Below, in pieces: positions 15,675-23,929 of a DNA stretch of 35,165 nt (positions within the stretch are counted from its first letter, which is position 1; the number at the start of each line of letters is the position of its first letter). This DNA is from an uncultured Lachnospiraceae bacterium (GTDB lineage: Bacteria > Bacillota > Clostridia > Lachnospirales > Lachnospiraceae), in assembly GCA_902489645.1 (NCBI GenBank), contig CABUAW010000025.1:1-35165 (forward strand), read 5' to 3'. The notes under the pieces were generated by a model that searched no databases, had not been told where the DNA came from, and saw nothing but the letters and a program-made list of their open reading frames with translations. The position numbers were made by a program, and so were the translations under genes.

Positions 15675-16406
15675 TCAATCCTTCGTTCCGGCGGCAGCGT
15701 CGGTTTCATCGGAGCCGACGGGAAAGAGGGCGGCAGCGCCTCCTGCAATGAGCAGAGTCAGCAGAATAATCCGAAAACCGGAAGAAATTTGATTGAGAAG
15801 CGGTATTAAAGTCAATAAAAAGCTGGCGGCCATGGATATGAGAACGACCCCGGCGATAATCCGGTTATTTTTGGACGGCGGAACGACAACGGCAATAAAC
15901 ATGCCATATAGGGCAACGCCGAGGGCGCTTAATGCCCGGGCCGGCAAAATACTGCCGGAAATGACGCCGAGAAAGGTTCCGAAGGCCCAGCCGGGAGACG
16001 CCACAGCGATAACACCATAGCTGTAAAATGGGTTCAGTTTTCCTTCCTTGCAACTGCATACGCCAAAAATCTCATCCGTGTTTCCGTAGGCAATAAAAAA
16101 GCGATGGAAAAACGGCGTGTTCTGCGCCAGCTTTTGGGACAGGGCGCAGGACATGAGGCAGTAGCGCAAGTTAATGACGAGCTGGGTAAACGCCATTTCT
16201 ATGTAACTGGCGGAGGCGGTAATGATGCCGAGACCGGCAAACTGACCGGCCGACGTCAGATTTGTCAGTGATAAAAGTACGGCCTGAAAAGCGGTCAGTC
16301 CCGCATTTTTTGCCATAATTCCAAAGGTAAATGAGACGGCCATATATCCGAGGGCAATGGGAATTCCGTCGGTCATTCCCTGCCGAAAGGCTGCTTGATG
16401 ATTCAT
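15675..16406 (-). CDS. azlC: Branched-chain amino acid exporter, large subunit
   Basis: A 243-residue protein with about seven membrane segments. Typical AzlC features are FRQGMTDGIPIALGYMAVSF near the start, LTNLTSAGQFAGLGII, the FTQLVINLRYCLMS segment and the DEIFGV helix boundary. Start 16406 is preceded by GGGAGG with 6 bases; the open frame extends to 16442 without an RBS. It forms an operon with azlD. No Lrp/AsnC-type regulator lies nearby in this window. Confidence 0.92.
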   Translation of the reverse strand: MNHQAAFRQGMTDGIPIALGYMAVSFTFGIMAKNAGLTAFQAVLLSLTNLTSAGQFAGLGIITASASYIEMAFTQLVINLRYCLMSCALSQKLAQNTPFFHRFFIAYGNTDEIFGVCSCKEGKLNPFYSYGVIAVASPGWAFGTFLGVISGSILPARALSALGVALYGMFIAVVVPPSKNNRIIAGVVLISMAASFLLTLIPLLNQISSGFRIILLTLLIAGGAAALFPVGSDETDAAAGTKD

Positions 16407-16495
16407 AACAATCCTCCCAAATCTAATATAATTTAACAGCAAAATTTATTGTAACACGAACCGGTGATGATGTAAAATATAATCATTTTTATCGC

Positions 16496-16525
16496 TTGAT
16501 TTTTTTGAAATGAAAATGGTATAAT
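16496..16525 (+). promoter_or_regulatory. Sigma-A-type promoter for the 83-residue protein gene
   Basis: TTGATT at 16496-16501 and TATAAT at 16520-16525 are separated by 18 bp. A start site would fall near 16532, leaving an untranslated leader of ~150 bases. That leader holds a hairpin with arms GAAATCC (16569-16575) and GGATTTC (16584-16590). A possible enclosing pairing joins GAGAG (16549-16553) to CTCTC (16619-16623). Confidence 0.55.
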
Positions 16526-16679
16526 TTTTGAGTAATGAAAATTACCATGAGAGTGTATAGCAGCCGATGAAATCCACGGCATTGGATTTCTGTAAACGCT
16601 GATGTTTCGCGCCATCATCTCTCTGCATATTAAGCACTATGACTTTTGCCATAGGTTGTGTGCTGATGGAGGTGAAATC

Positions 16680-16931
16680 ATGAAACGTGTAAAATCTGCA
16701 TGTATTTTTCAGACACTCATTTTTCAGCAGAAAGAAGATTTTGGCTATTCGAGAGAACGGGCCGCTGCGTTGAATCATGAAGAAGTCGAAAGATATAAAG
16801 CATCGCTTGAAAAGGCACATACCCGCTATCAGATTACAGAAGAAACGGAACAGCCGGATGGCTCTGTGATTATCCGCGTCAGAAAACAGTATAATGAACG
16901 GGCAGATGTGAGTGAATATTTTGAAAAATAA
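16680..16931 (+). CDS. Small uncharacterised protein (83 aa)
   Basis: A charged 83-residue protein with no membrane segment and no motif I recognise. It includes FQQKEDFGYSRERAAAL, an amphipathic Glu/Lys-rich helix (HEEVERYKASLEKAHTRY), and a strand-rich end (GSVIIRVRKQYNERADV). Start 16680 has GGAGGTG 7 bases upstream; an earlier in-frame codon at 16602 lacks one. It lies between a structured ~150-base leader and an intrinsic terminator that separates it from the MATE-kinase gene, so read-through could couple the two. A small regulatory or structural role is possible but not shown. Confidence 0.7.
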   Translation: MKRVKSACIFQTLIFQQKEDFGYSRERAAALNHEEVERYKASLEKAHTRYQITEETEQPDGSVIIRVRKQYNERADVSEYFEK

Positions 16932-16959
16932 ACAAAAAGCATAGGAAGTCGGACAGCGG

Positions 16960-17001
16960 GAGCGTAGAATTTCAGACTGGATTCTACGCTCTATTTTTTT
17001 G
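16960..17001 (+). terminator. Intrinsic terminator immediately upstream of the MATE-kinase RBS
   Basis: Perfect 11-bp arms GAGCGTAGAAT (16960-16970) and ATTCTACGCTC (16981-16991) are followed by TATTTTTTT. The next gene's RBS (AGGAGG) begins ~10 bases later and its ATG is at 17023, so no promoter fits between. The downstream gene must be reached by read-through, which makes this a candidate attenuator. Confidence 0.85.
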
Positions 17002-17022
17002 CGTTTTAAACAGGAGGAATTT

Positions 17023-18993
17023 ATGAATCAGAATAATTATTTAGGAACAGAAAAAGTCGGGAAACTGCTTCGGCAATTTGCCATACCATGTATTTTTTCA
17101 TTGATTATTTCATGTCTTTACAATATTGTTGACCAGATTTTTGTGGGCAATGGCGTCGGTTATTTAGGAAATGCCGCAACGGGCGTTATTTTTCCGGTTA
17201 CGGTTATCGGATGGGGCGTTTCACTGCTCTTTGGCGACGGGGCGGCTGCGGCGCTGAGTGTTTCTTTGGGAAGAAATGAGACAAAGGACATTCATCGAAG
17301 TGTCGGAAACAGTATGCTGTGTTCGTTTCTTCTGGGTGTTGGAATCATTGCCGTCGGTTATCTTTGGGGCGATAATTTATTACGCTTAATCGGAGCGACG
17401 GATGCGAATCTGGCGCTGGCCCATGACTATGGATTTATTATTTACGCGATGATGCCGTTGGCCCTGGTACAGAATACATTGGCCTCGATTATCCGTGCCG
17501 ATGGCAGCCCCAAATATGCTATGGGAGCCATGCTGGCCGGAGCCGTAGTGAATATTATCGGCGACCCGGTTGCAATTTTTGTACTTGGCCTGGGAATCAA
17601 AGGCGCAGCATATGCAACTATTTTGGGGCAGTTTGTCAGCTTTCTCATATGTGCGGCCTATTTGAGAAAAAGTAAAACTTTCCGGGTTTCCCTCAACAGT
17701 TTCCGGCCCGATGTCACGCTTTTGAAGCATATCATGGCCCTGGGAACTTCAAGCTTTTTGACCCAGTTTTCGATTGTAATCATAACCGTGATTAATAATA
17801 TTTTACTGGTCAAATACGGCGCCGTTTCTCCTTATGGGGCGGATATTCCTCTGGCGGCTTTTGTTGTTATAATGAAATTATTCCAGATTGTTTTAAATAT
17901 AGCTATCGGAATTGCCGCAGGCGCCCAGCCAATCGTCGGATATAATTATGGCGCGGAAAAGTATGACCGTGTTAAAGAATTATTAAAATTAATTATTCGA
18001 TGGACAGGAATTATTTGTTTGATTTGTACGGTTTTATTTGAGGCTTTTCCATTATTTTTTATCCGGATGTTTGGTGCGGACGGCGAATTATATACCCGGT
18101 TTGCCGTGTTGTGTTTGCGAATTTATCTTTCGCTCATTGTTTTTACCTGTATACAGAAGGTATGCGCAATATTTCTCCAGTCTATCGGACATGCCAAAAA
18201 AGCGGCCCCGCTTTCTGTTTTGAGGGACGTCCTGCTGATTGCTTTTTCACTTATAGCGCCAATGTTCCAGGGAGTCACGGGTATTTTCTGGGCGGCTCCG
18301 ATGGCCGACCTTATTGCGATTGTCATAACGGCGATTGTCATGGTGAATTTATGGAAACAATTAGACGGTGAAAACAGGAAGAGCGGCATAGAGATGGTGA
18401 AACCGGTTCTCAGGCCATCGCACGACGGCGTTATTGTTACGATTGCCCGTGAGCATGGTACGGCCGGAAAACGTATTGGCCAGTTAGTGGCAGAAAAGTT
18501 GAATATTCCGTGCTATTATAAAGAAATGACGGCTCTGGCCGCAAAAGAGAGCGGCCTTGCGAAAGAATTTATTTCAAATATAAATTCCAATGAAAATGCG
18601 GTGATGCGGGAGCTTTATCTGAGTTCGGATGTTGTTCAGCAGGCGATTACCGCCCAGGATAAGGTAATTAAAATGATTGCGGACGCCGGTTCCTGTGTGA
18701 TTATAGGCCGTGCAGCGGATTATGTATTGCGTGAACGTAAAAATGTATTGAAGGTTTACATCCATGCGCCGAAGGATTATCGTATAAAAAAGGTGATGGA
18801 AATGTATGGTGATTCGGCGGAGGAAGGACGGAAAAGTATTGAACGCTCGGATGCTGCGAGGGCGGCTTACTATAAAAATATTTCCGGTTTCAAATGGGGC
18901 GACGTCCATCAATATGACTTGTGTATTGACAGTTCCATTGGCATAGAGCAAAGTGCGGATTTGATATGTGAATATCTCCGAAAACTCGGATAG
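17023..18993 (+). CDS. MATE-family efflux pump fused to a cytidylate-kinase-like domain
   Basis: A 656-residue protein. Residues ~1-450 are a MATE antiporter of about 12 helices (FVGNGVGYLGNAATGV, PNG-type repeats, AGAQPIVGYNYGAEKYDRV). Residues ~465-656 form a P-loop kinase domain of the cytidylate-kinase-like (AAK6/Cytidylate_kin2) family: a P-loop AREHGTAGKRIG (475-486), IGRAADYVL, and RSDAARAAYYKNISGFKWG near the end. Ordinary MATE proteins are ~450 residues. Start 17023 has AGGAGG upstream. The kinase tail would face the cytoplasm, where it may sense or modify a nucleotide-like ligand; that is inference. The P-loop is not the plain GxxGxGK[ST] form but resembles family variants. Confidence 0.88.
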   Translation: MNQNNYLGTEKVGKLLRQFAIPCIFSLIISCLYNIVDQIFVGNGVGYLGNAATGVIFPVTVIGWGVSLLFGDGAAAALSVSLGRNETKDIHRSVGNSMLCSFLLGVGIIAVGYLWGDNLLRLIGATDANLALAHDYGFIIYAMMPLALVQNTLASIIRADGSPKYAMGAMLAGAVVNIIGDPVAIFVLGLGIKGAAYATILGQFVSFLICAAYLRKSKTFRVSLNSFRPDVTLLKHIMALGTSSFLTQFSIVIITVINNILLVKYGAVSPYGADIPLAAFVVIMKLFQIVLNIAIGIAAGAQPIVGYNYGAEKYDRVKELLKLIIRWTGIICLICTVLFEAFPLFFIRMFGADGELYTRFAVLCLRIYLSLIVFTCIQKVCAIFLQSIGHAKKAAPLSVLRDVLLIAFSLIAPMFQGVTGIFWAAPMADLIAIVITAIVMVNLWKQLDGENRKSGIEMVKPVLRPSHDGVIVTIAREHGTAGKRIGQLVAEKLNIPCYYKEMTALAAKESGLAKEFISNINSNENAVMRELYLSSDVVQQAITAQDKVIKMIADAGSCVIIGRAADYVLRERKNVLKVYIHAPKDYRIKKVMEMYGDSAEEGRKSIERSDAARAAYYKNISGFKWGDVHQYDLCIDSSIGIEQSADLICEYLRKLG

Positions 18994-19011
18994 AATAAAT
19001 AAAAGTTGAAG

Positions 19012-19056
19012 GTCTCGAATCCGGAGGGCTGTGCCTGCCGGATTTCGGGACTTTTT
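19012..19056 (+). terminator. Terminator after the MATE-kinase gene
   Basis: Arms GTCTCGAATCCGG (19012-19024) and CCGGATTTCGGGAC (19038-19051) pair with one bulge and one wobble, followed by T5 at 19052-19056. It lies 18 bases after the MATE-kinase stop. Confidence 0.75.
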
Positions 19057-19059
19057 GCT

Positions 19060-19087
19060 TTGCATTTTCGAAGGTTACGTATATAAT
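19060..19087 (+). promoter_or_regulatory. Promoter for the corA-thiW-thiM group
   Basis: TTGCAT at 19060-19065 and TATAAT at 19082-19087 with a 16-bp spacer lie between the upstream terminator and the corA start at 19132. This makes corA the first gene of the transcription unit. Confidence 0.55.
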
Positions 19088-19131
19088 AGAAACAGATAAA
19101 GCGGAGTTTGACAGAAGGGAGCATATCTGGA

Positions 19132-20073
19132 ATGATAAAGATATACAGAACCGACGATAATTTTATACACGAGGAGGATACCATTCAGGAGGGCGTATGG
19201 ATACAGATGATTCAGCCGACCAGGGAAGAGGCTATGCGGGTCGCCGAAGAGCTGGATATCGATATTGATGACATTATGGCCGCATTGGATGAAGAGGAAA
19301 GCTCGCGTATTGAATTGGAATCCGGTTATACGCTGATTCTTGTCGATATACCGACGGTGGAGGTCCGGCATGATAAAAGGGCATATACGACTATCCCTCT
19401 GGGTATCATTTTACTTCAGAATATGATTATTACGGTATGTACGGAGGATACGCCGATTCTGCACCGCTTTGTGAAAGGAAGAGTTAAAGAATTCAGCACA
19501 AAGAAGAAGATGCGTTTTGTGTATCAGATTCTTTTCCGGGCGGCTTCACTGTATCAGGCCTATCTGAGAGTGTTGGACAAACGCCGAGTGGAGATTGAAG
19601 AACGTATTGAAGGCGACACGGAGGATGTGGATTTGATGGCGCTCCATGAGCTGGAATCCACGCTGGTTTATTTTGCGACATCTCTTCGGGCCAACGGCGT
19701 TGTACTGGACCGGCTGACCCGGTATAAACGGCTGGAACAGTACCCGGAGGACCAGGAGCTGCTGGATGACGTTATCATTGAGAATAAGCAGGCGATTGAG
19801 ATGACCTCCATATACAGAGATATCATTAACAGTACCCGTGAGCTGCTTTCCTCCGTGATTGACAGCCGTCTGAATAATGTCATGAAATATTTGACGTCGA
19901 TTACGATTGTCATGGCGATTCCGACGGTCATTTCCGGCCTGTACGGAATGAACGTTAATGCGGGCGGCATGCCCTTTGCCAGTTCAATTCAGGGCTTTGG
20001 AATTGTATGTATCATTACGCTGTTAATCTGCATACTGGCCCTGTGGCTGCTTCGCAAAAAGAAGATGTTATAG
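19132..20073 (+). CDS. CorA-family divalent cation (Mg2+) channel
   Basis: A 313-residue protein with a long charged cytoplasmic domain and two C-terminal membrane helices (ITIVMAIPTVISGL and GIVCIITLLICILALWLL). Between them the pore signature YGMN is present (LYGMNVN), as in all CorA channels. The pore-loop residues are followed by AGGMPFASS, in the position of the usual MPE loop. Start 19132 has GAAGGGAG about 10 bases upstream; a TTG at 19108 is less likely. Thirty bases separate it from thiW, so they are probably co-transcribed. Mg2+ or Co2+ transport is known for the family; specificity is not readable here. Confidence 0.92.
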   Translation: MIKIYRTDDNFIHEEDTIQEGVWIQMIQPTREEAMRVAEELDIDIDDIMAALDEEESSRIELESGYTLILVDIPTVEVRHDKRAYTTIPLGIILLQNMIITVCTEDTPILHRFVKGRVKEFSTKKKMRFVYQILFRAASLYQAYLRVLDKRRVEIEERIEGDTEDVDLMALHELESTLVYFATSLRANGVVLDRLTRYKRLEQYPEDQELLDDVIIENKQAIEMTSIYRDIINSTRELLSSVIDSRLNNVMKYLTSITIVMAIPTVISGLYGMNVNAGGMPFASSIQGFGIVCIITLLICILALWLLRKKKML

Positions 20074-20103
20074 ATAATCTAAGAGAAAAGAGGTTTTTCT
20101 GAT

Positions 20104-20835
20104 ATGAATACAAAAAATGGCTTGATTAAAATGACCTTTTTGGCCATGATGGTTGCGATTGGCGTGGTTATATCCCCGATTTTAAGAGTTGAGGGTATGT
20201 GCCCGATGGCCCATTTGATTAATATTGTATGTGCGGTGATGATGGGACCGTGGTATTCATTGTTGTGTGCGACATTGATTGGCATTATCCGTATGATGTT
20301 TATGGGGATACCGCCGCTGGCCCTGACCGGAGCCGTTTTCGGGGCATTTTTGTCCGGTGTTCTTTACCGGCTGTCCGGAGGACGGATGATTTTTGCCGTT
20401 GTGGGTGAGGTCATCGGCACCGGGATTATCGGGGCGATGGTTTCCTATCCGGTTATGACTTTTATCGTAGGCCGGGAGGGCCTGTCCTTGATGTTTTACG
20501 TGCCGTCCTTTATCTGCGGAACGTTGATTGGCGGCAGCGTGGCCTTTATTTTCCTTAAATATTTAAATAAAGGGAAGATGCTGACGAAGATGCAGCAGTT
20601 GCTTGGTTCTCCGGTTCAGGAAAAGCCTTCCGATTTGCGCATGGATGCGGCCGGCATCGGTTTTCTTGGAATTATTGTATATTTGGCGGTGATGGTCGTT
20701 TCAAAAAATATCTTCCGTCTTGACAGCGTTATGGTGAAGCTTATTCCGGCTGCCGCATTTATTCTTGTAGAGATTATAGCAATTGTTTATTATGTCACCC
20801 AGTCGAGTAAGGAGCGGGAGCAGAGAAATGTTTAA
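20104..20835 (+). CDS. thiW: ThiW-type ECF S component (thiazole uptake) with C-terminal extension
   Basis: A 243-residue membrane protein. Residues ~1-165 match ThiW: MTFLAMMVAIGVVISPILR, GMCPMAHLINIVCAVMMGPWYSL and a GIIRMMFMGIPPLA loop. The last ~70 residues (after KMQQLLGSPVQEKPSD) add two more hydrophobic segments that typical ThiW proteins of ~160-200 residues do not need. ThiW binds hydroxyethylthiazole for an ECF transporter; the shared A and T subunits are not encoded nearby. It overlaps thiM by 8 bases, which fixes its pathway: imported thiazole is passed to the kinase. No TPP riboswitch precedes it. Confidence 0.88.
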   Translation: MNTKNGLIKMTFLAMMVAIGVVISPILRVEGMCPMAHLINIVCAVMMGPWYSLLCATLIGIIRMMFMGIPPLALTGAVFGAFLSGVLYRLSGGRMIFAVVGEVIGTGIIGAMVSYPVMTFIVGREGLSLMFYVPSFICGTLIGGSVAFIFLKYLNKGKMLTKMQQLLGSPVQEKPSDLRMDAAGIGFLGIIVYLAVMVVSKNIFRLDSVMVKLIPAAAFILVEIIAIVYYVTQSSKEREQRNV

Positions 20836-21721
20836 GGACCAGATGTTCAAAGAGATTTGCCGGATTCGTGCAGCGGTGCAGCAAAAAGCGCCGCTGATTC
20901 ACTGTATTACGAATCCGATTTCAATTCATGATTGCGCCAACGTCGTTTTGGCCGTTGGAGGCCGTCCGATGATGGCGGAGCATCCGGCGGAAGTGGAAGA
21001 GATTACGGTAACGGCCGGGGCATTGGCTTTAAATCTCGGCAATATTACGGATGCCAGAAAAGCTTCGATATTAATTGCGGGGCGGGCGGCCATGACCCGG
21101 AATATCCCTGTCATTTTAGATATGGTAGGTATCGGATGCAGCCATTTCCGGAAGGGGATTCTGGAGGAATTTTTACGTCAGCGTATACAGGGGACGCACC
21201 TCGTTTTAAAAGGCAACATGTCCGAACTGAAAGCATTGGCCGGGACGGGCTGCAGTGTCAGCGGCGTGGACGTGGACCCGAAGGATGTTCTTTCGGAGGA
21301 CAATCGGGCGGAAACAATCGAATTGGCAAAGTCCGTGGCGCGAACCTATGGCGCCGTTGTTCTGGCTTCGGGAAAAACGGATTTGGTGACGGACGGAGAG
21401 CGGGTGTGCCTGATAGGCAATGGCTCTGAGATGATGAGCCGGATTACGGGAACAGGCTGTATGCTCAACGTATTGGCGGCCGCTTATATGTCGGCCGGAG
21501 AACCGATGGCGGCGGCCACAGCGGCCTGTGTGGTCCTTGGCATCAGCGGAGAAATCGCTGCCCAACAGTGCCTGGAAAATGGCGGCGGCCGCAGCGGCCC
21601 GGGGCGGTTTTGCGGAACAGGCAGTTTTCAGATAGCCTTTCAGGATGTATTGTCCTCCATAACAGACGGGGAAATTTGCAGTCGGATGCATATCGATTTT
21701 GCTGCCAGTGATACAGAGTGA
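20828..21721 (+). CDS. thiM: Hydroxyethylthiazole kinase
   Basis: A 297-residue ribokinase-fold enzyme that phosphorylates 4-methyl-5-(2-hydroxyethyl)thiazole for thiamine salvage. Visible are the substrate segment THNPISIHDC-like (HCITNPISIHDCANVVLAVG), PMMAEHPAEVEE, the ATP-site LKGNMSELKAL, and the anion-hole motif GTGCML with C211. Start 20828 has GGGAG 7 bases upstream; an in-frame extension to 20783 lies within thiW. Length is slightly above the usual ~265-275 because of extra terminal residues. thiE and thiD are not in the window, so the thiazole-pyrimidine joining step must be encoded elsewhere. Confidence 0.93.
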   Translation: MFKDQMFKEICRIRAAVQQKAPLIHCITNPISIHDCANVVLAVGGRPMMAEHPAEVEEITVTAGALALNLGNITDARKASILIAGRAAMTRNIPVILDMVGIGCSHFRKGILEEFLRQRIQGTHLVLKGNMSELKALAGTGCSVSGVDVDPKDVLSEDNRAETIELAKSVARTYGAVVLASGKTDLVTDGERVCLIGNGSEMMSRITGTGCMLNVLAAAYMSAGEPMAAATAACVVLGISGEIAAQQCLENGGGRSGPGRFCGTGSFQIAFQDVLSSITDGEICSRMHIDFAASDTE

Positions 21722-21798
21722 AAAAATGGGGATAGAGACCGACTGAAAGAAAAAAACGGAGCATATATATAAGTAAAATCAGCAGCCGGAGGCGGCGG

Positions 21799-23133
21799 AT
21801 GGAATTGATTGAGAATGGAATAAGGACGCTGAATGACTTTTTGTGGGGCTGGCCGCTCATTGGCCTGCTTCTCGGAACACATCTGTTTTTAACGATGCGG
21901 ACAAAGGTGATTCAGCGTTTTGTATTTCGGGGGATTCGATTATCCCTGCAAAAAGAAGAGGGGAGCGAAGGAGAGGTCAGTCCCTTTGGCGCACTGACAA
22001 CGGCGTTGGCATCGACCTTCGGCACGGGCAATATCATTGGTGTGGGAACGGCGATTGCTCTGGGAGGGCCGGGCGCCGTATTCTGGTGTTGGCTGACCGG
22101 AATTTTCGGAATGGCGACAACCTATAGTGAAGCCTTGCTGGCGGTAAAGTTTCGGGTCCGGACGCCGGATGGCCGGATGCAGGGAGGGGCCATGTACGTT
22201 CTGGAGCGGGGGCTTCATATGCGCGGGCTGGCTCTCTTATTTGCTCTTTTTGGCGGTATGGCTTCCTTTGGCATCGGCTGTGCCGTGCAGGTCAATGCCA
22301 TTGCGGCGGTCTGTAGGGAGAGTCTGAATATTGCGCCGGAGATGGTTGGCGCTGTGGTGGCCGTGGCGGCAGCCCTTGTGATTTTCGGGGGAATTCGTTC
22401 CATCGCCGGGGTTTGTGAGCGGTTGGTTCCGTTTATGTGTTTGTTTTATATGGGAGGCTGTGCAGCCCTATTCGTATTAAATTATGATTATATCCTTCCG
22501 GCCCTTCATACGATTCTAAGTATGGCTTTTTCTCCGGGAGCGGCGGCCGGAGGATTGACCGGCGGCGGTATTGCCATGGCGATGCGTTATGGTATTGCCC
22601 GGGGACTTTTCTCAAATGAAGCCGGGATGGGTTCGGCGCCAATTGCCGCAGCGGCAGCAAAGACGGACAATCCGGTTCGCCAGGCCCTCGTTTCTTCTAC
22701 GGCGACATTTTGGGATACGGTTGTTGTCTGTGGGGTTACCGGTCTGGTTTTGGTGAGCAGCATTATGAAAAATCCGGCCATCGATATGGCAATAGCCGGC
22801 GATGGCGGTTTACTGACAGCGATGGCCTTTGCACAGATTCCGGTGATTGGTCCGGGGATTCTCACCGTCGGCATCATTACTTTTGCGTTTTCGACTATTC
22901 TTGGCTGGGCCTATTATGGGGAACGGTGCGTGGAATATCTGGTCGGACATCGGGGCCTGGCTGCCTATCGACTGCTTTATATTTTGACGGCGGCCGCAGC
23001 GCCTGTCATTCAATTGGGATTCGTGTGGATGACGGCGGATGTCCTGAATGTTTTGATGGTTTTGCCAAACATTGTCTCTCTTCTTTGCATGTCGGATGTC
23101 ATTGCCAGTGAAACCCGGAGATATTTGGGCTGA
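21799..23133 (+). CDS. Sodium:alanine symporter (AGCS family)
   Basis: A 444-residue membrane protein with about ten helices. The AGCS family core is clear: ALTTALASTFGTGNIIGVGT, ALGGPGAVFWCWLTGIFGMA, TTYSEALLAVKFR, GGAMYVLERG and the later GLFSNEAGMGSAPIAAAAAK. It takes up alanine or glycine with Na+. Start 21799 follows GGAGGCGG with a fair spacing. The gap to thiM (77 bases) has no clear terminator, so the start of this transcript is uncertain. It is a single-gene unit as far as can be seen. Confidence 0.92.
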   Translation: MELIENGIRTLNDFLWGWPLIGLLLGTHLFLTMRTKVIQRFVFRGIRLSLQKEEGSEGEVSPFGALTTALASTFGTGNIIGVGTAIALGGPGAVFWCWLTGIFGMATTYSEALLAVKFRVRTPDGRMQGGAMYVLERGLHMRGLALLFALFGGMASFGIGCAVQVNAIAAVCRESLNIAPEMVGAVVAVAAALVIFGGIRSIAGVCERLVPFMCLFYMGGCAALFVLNYDYILPALHTILSMAFSPGAAAGGLTGGGIAMAMRYGIARGLFSNEAGMGSAPIAAAAAKTDNPVRQALVSSTATFWDTVVVCGVTGLVLVSSIMKNPAIDMAIAGDGGLLTAMAFAQIPVIGPGILTVGIITFAFSTILGWAYYGERCVEYLVGHRGLAAYRLLYILTAAAAPVIQLGFVWMTADVLNVLMVLPNIVSLLCMSDVIASETRRYLG

Positions 23134-23144
23134 AAAGTCCCGTA

Positions 23145-23174
23145 TTGATTGTGGAGAATAAATTTCATATAATA
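23145..23174 (+). promoter_or_regulatory. Promoter for the flavoprotein reductase gene
   Basis: TTGATT at 23145-23150 and TATAAT at 23169-23174 with an 18-bp spacer lie 40 bp before the ATG at 23215. Confidence 0.55.
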
Positions 23175-23214
23175 TAATTAAATATAAATGATAGAGATAC
23201 GTAGGAGCAGACAT

Positions 23215-23763
23215 ATGAGTAAGATTATTGTATTAGTAGGCAGTGTGCGCAAGGGCGGTAATACCCGGCTTTTGGCTGAGGCCTTTGCGGAGGGAGCAAA
23301 ACAGGAAAATGAGGTGGAAATCATATCCGTAGCTGATTATAAAGTGAATCCGTGTATTGGCTGTAATACCTGTTTTCGAAGAGAGGGAAATACCTGTTTT
23401 CAGAAGGATGATATGCAGAAAATTTATCCGAAATTGGCGGAAGCGGACATTATTGTAGCAGCATCTCCGGTATATTTTTATGGAATCAGCGCCCAGTTAA
23501 AGGCTGTGATTGACCGTTTACATACGCCGATGCGCAATGAATTTAAAGTGAAAAAGCTGGCCCTTCTTTTGGTAGCTGCGTCTCCATTACCGACAGTCTT
23601 TGATTCCATTAAAATGCAGTATCAGTTCATATTGGATTATTTCAAGCTGGAGGATGGGGGAACGGTCCTTGTGCGCGGCGTTAAAGAAAAGGGAGATATT
23701 TCAGGCAGCCCGGCCTTGCAGGAAGCCTTTGAGTTGGGAAGGAAAATTATGGAAATGCACTAG
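23215..23763 (+). CDS. NADPH-dependent FMN reductase-type flavoprotein (flavodoxin fold)
   Basis: A 182-residue protein with the flavodoxin-like start IIVLVGSVRKGGNTRLLAEA that binds the FMN phosphate. It has the typical four-Cys segment NPCIGCNTCFRREGNTCF of iron-sulfur flavoprotein/NADPH-oxidoreductase relatives, then ADIIVAASPVYFYGISAQLK. Start 23215 has TAGGAG upstream. These proteins reduce FMN, quinones or other acceptors in the cytoplasm; the substrate is unknown. It lies between the AGCS symporter and a MerR regulator on the same strand. The regulator has its own promoter, so co-regulation is not required. Confidence 0.85.
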   Translation: MSKIIVLVGSVRKGGNTRLLAEAFAEGAKQENEVEIISVADYKVNPCIGCNTCFRREGNTCFQKDDMQKIYPKLAEADIIVAASPVYFYGISAQLKAVIDRLHTPMRNEFKVKKLALLLVAASPLPTVFDSIKMQYQFILDYFKLEDGGTVLVRGVKEKGDISGSPALQEAFELGRKIMEMH

Positions 23764-23817
23764 CAGCACTTGAAACCGTCGGATATCAGATTATTTAAAG
23801 ATTTATGAAAAATGCCA

Positions 23818-23848
23818 TTGACTCTCACGGAACGTCATAGGATAGACT
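23818..23848 (+). promoter_or_regulatory. MerR-type promoter with 19-bp spacer
   Basis: TTGACT at 23818-23823 and TAGACT at 23843-23848 are separated by 19 bp, which is too long for normal sigma-A use and is the hallmark of MerR-activated promoters. The spacer holds an imperfect dyad (CTCACG / CGTCATAG). The MerR gene itself starts ~80 bp downstream, so autoregulation is likely. Confidence 0.65.
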
Positions 23849-23929
23849 AAGTATCAGAGAAGGCGGTAGCCCGGGCGGTCTTTTCTGATGGAACAGGCAA
23901 TTTTGGATTTGGGAACAGGAGAATATATG

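Noticed and set aside
16532..16680. A known riboswitch (for example a guanidine mini-ykkC, because the hairpin loop contains ACGG)
   Set aside because: The loop is eight bases, only one such hairpin exists, and no other consensus segments of ykkC, THF, fluoride or ZTP elements could be matched by eye.
20074..20103. TPP riboswitch upstream of thiW
   Set aside because: Only 30 bases separate thiW from corA, too short for the element, and no TPP core segments are visible there or between 18994 and 19131.
21940..22218. Minus-strand open frame inside the AGCS symporter gene
   Set aside because: It lies opposite the conserved AGCS core and encodes a low-complexity product with no recognisable domain.
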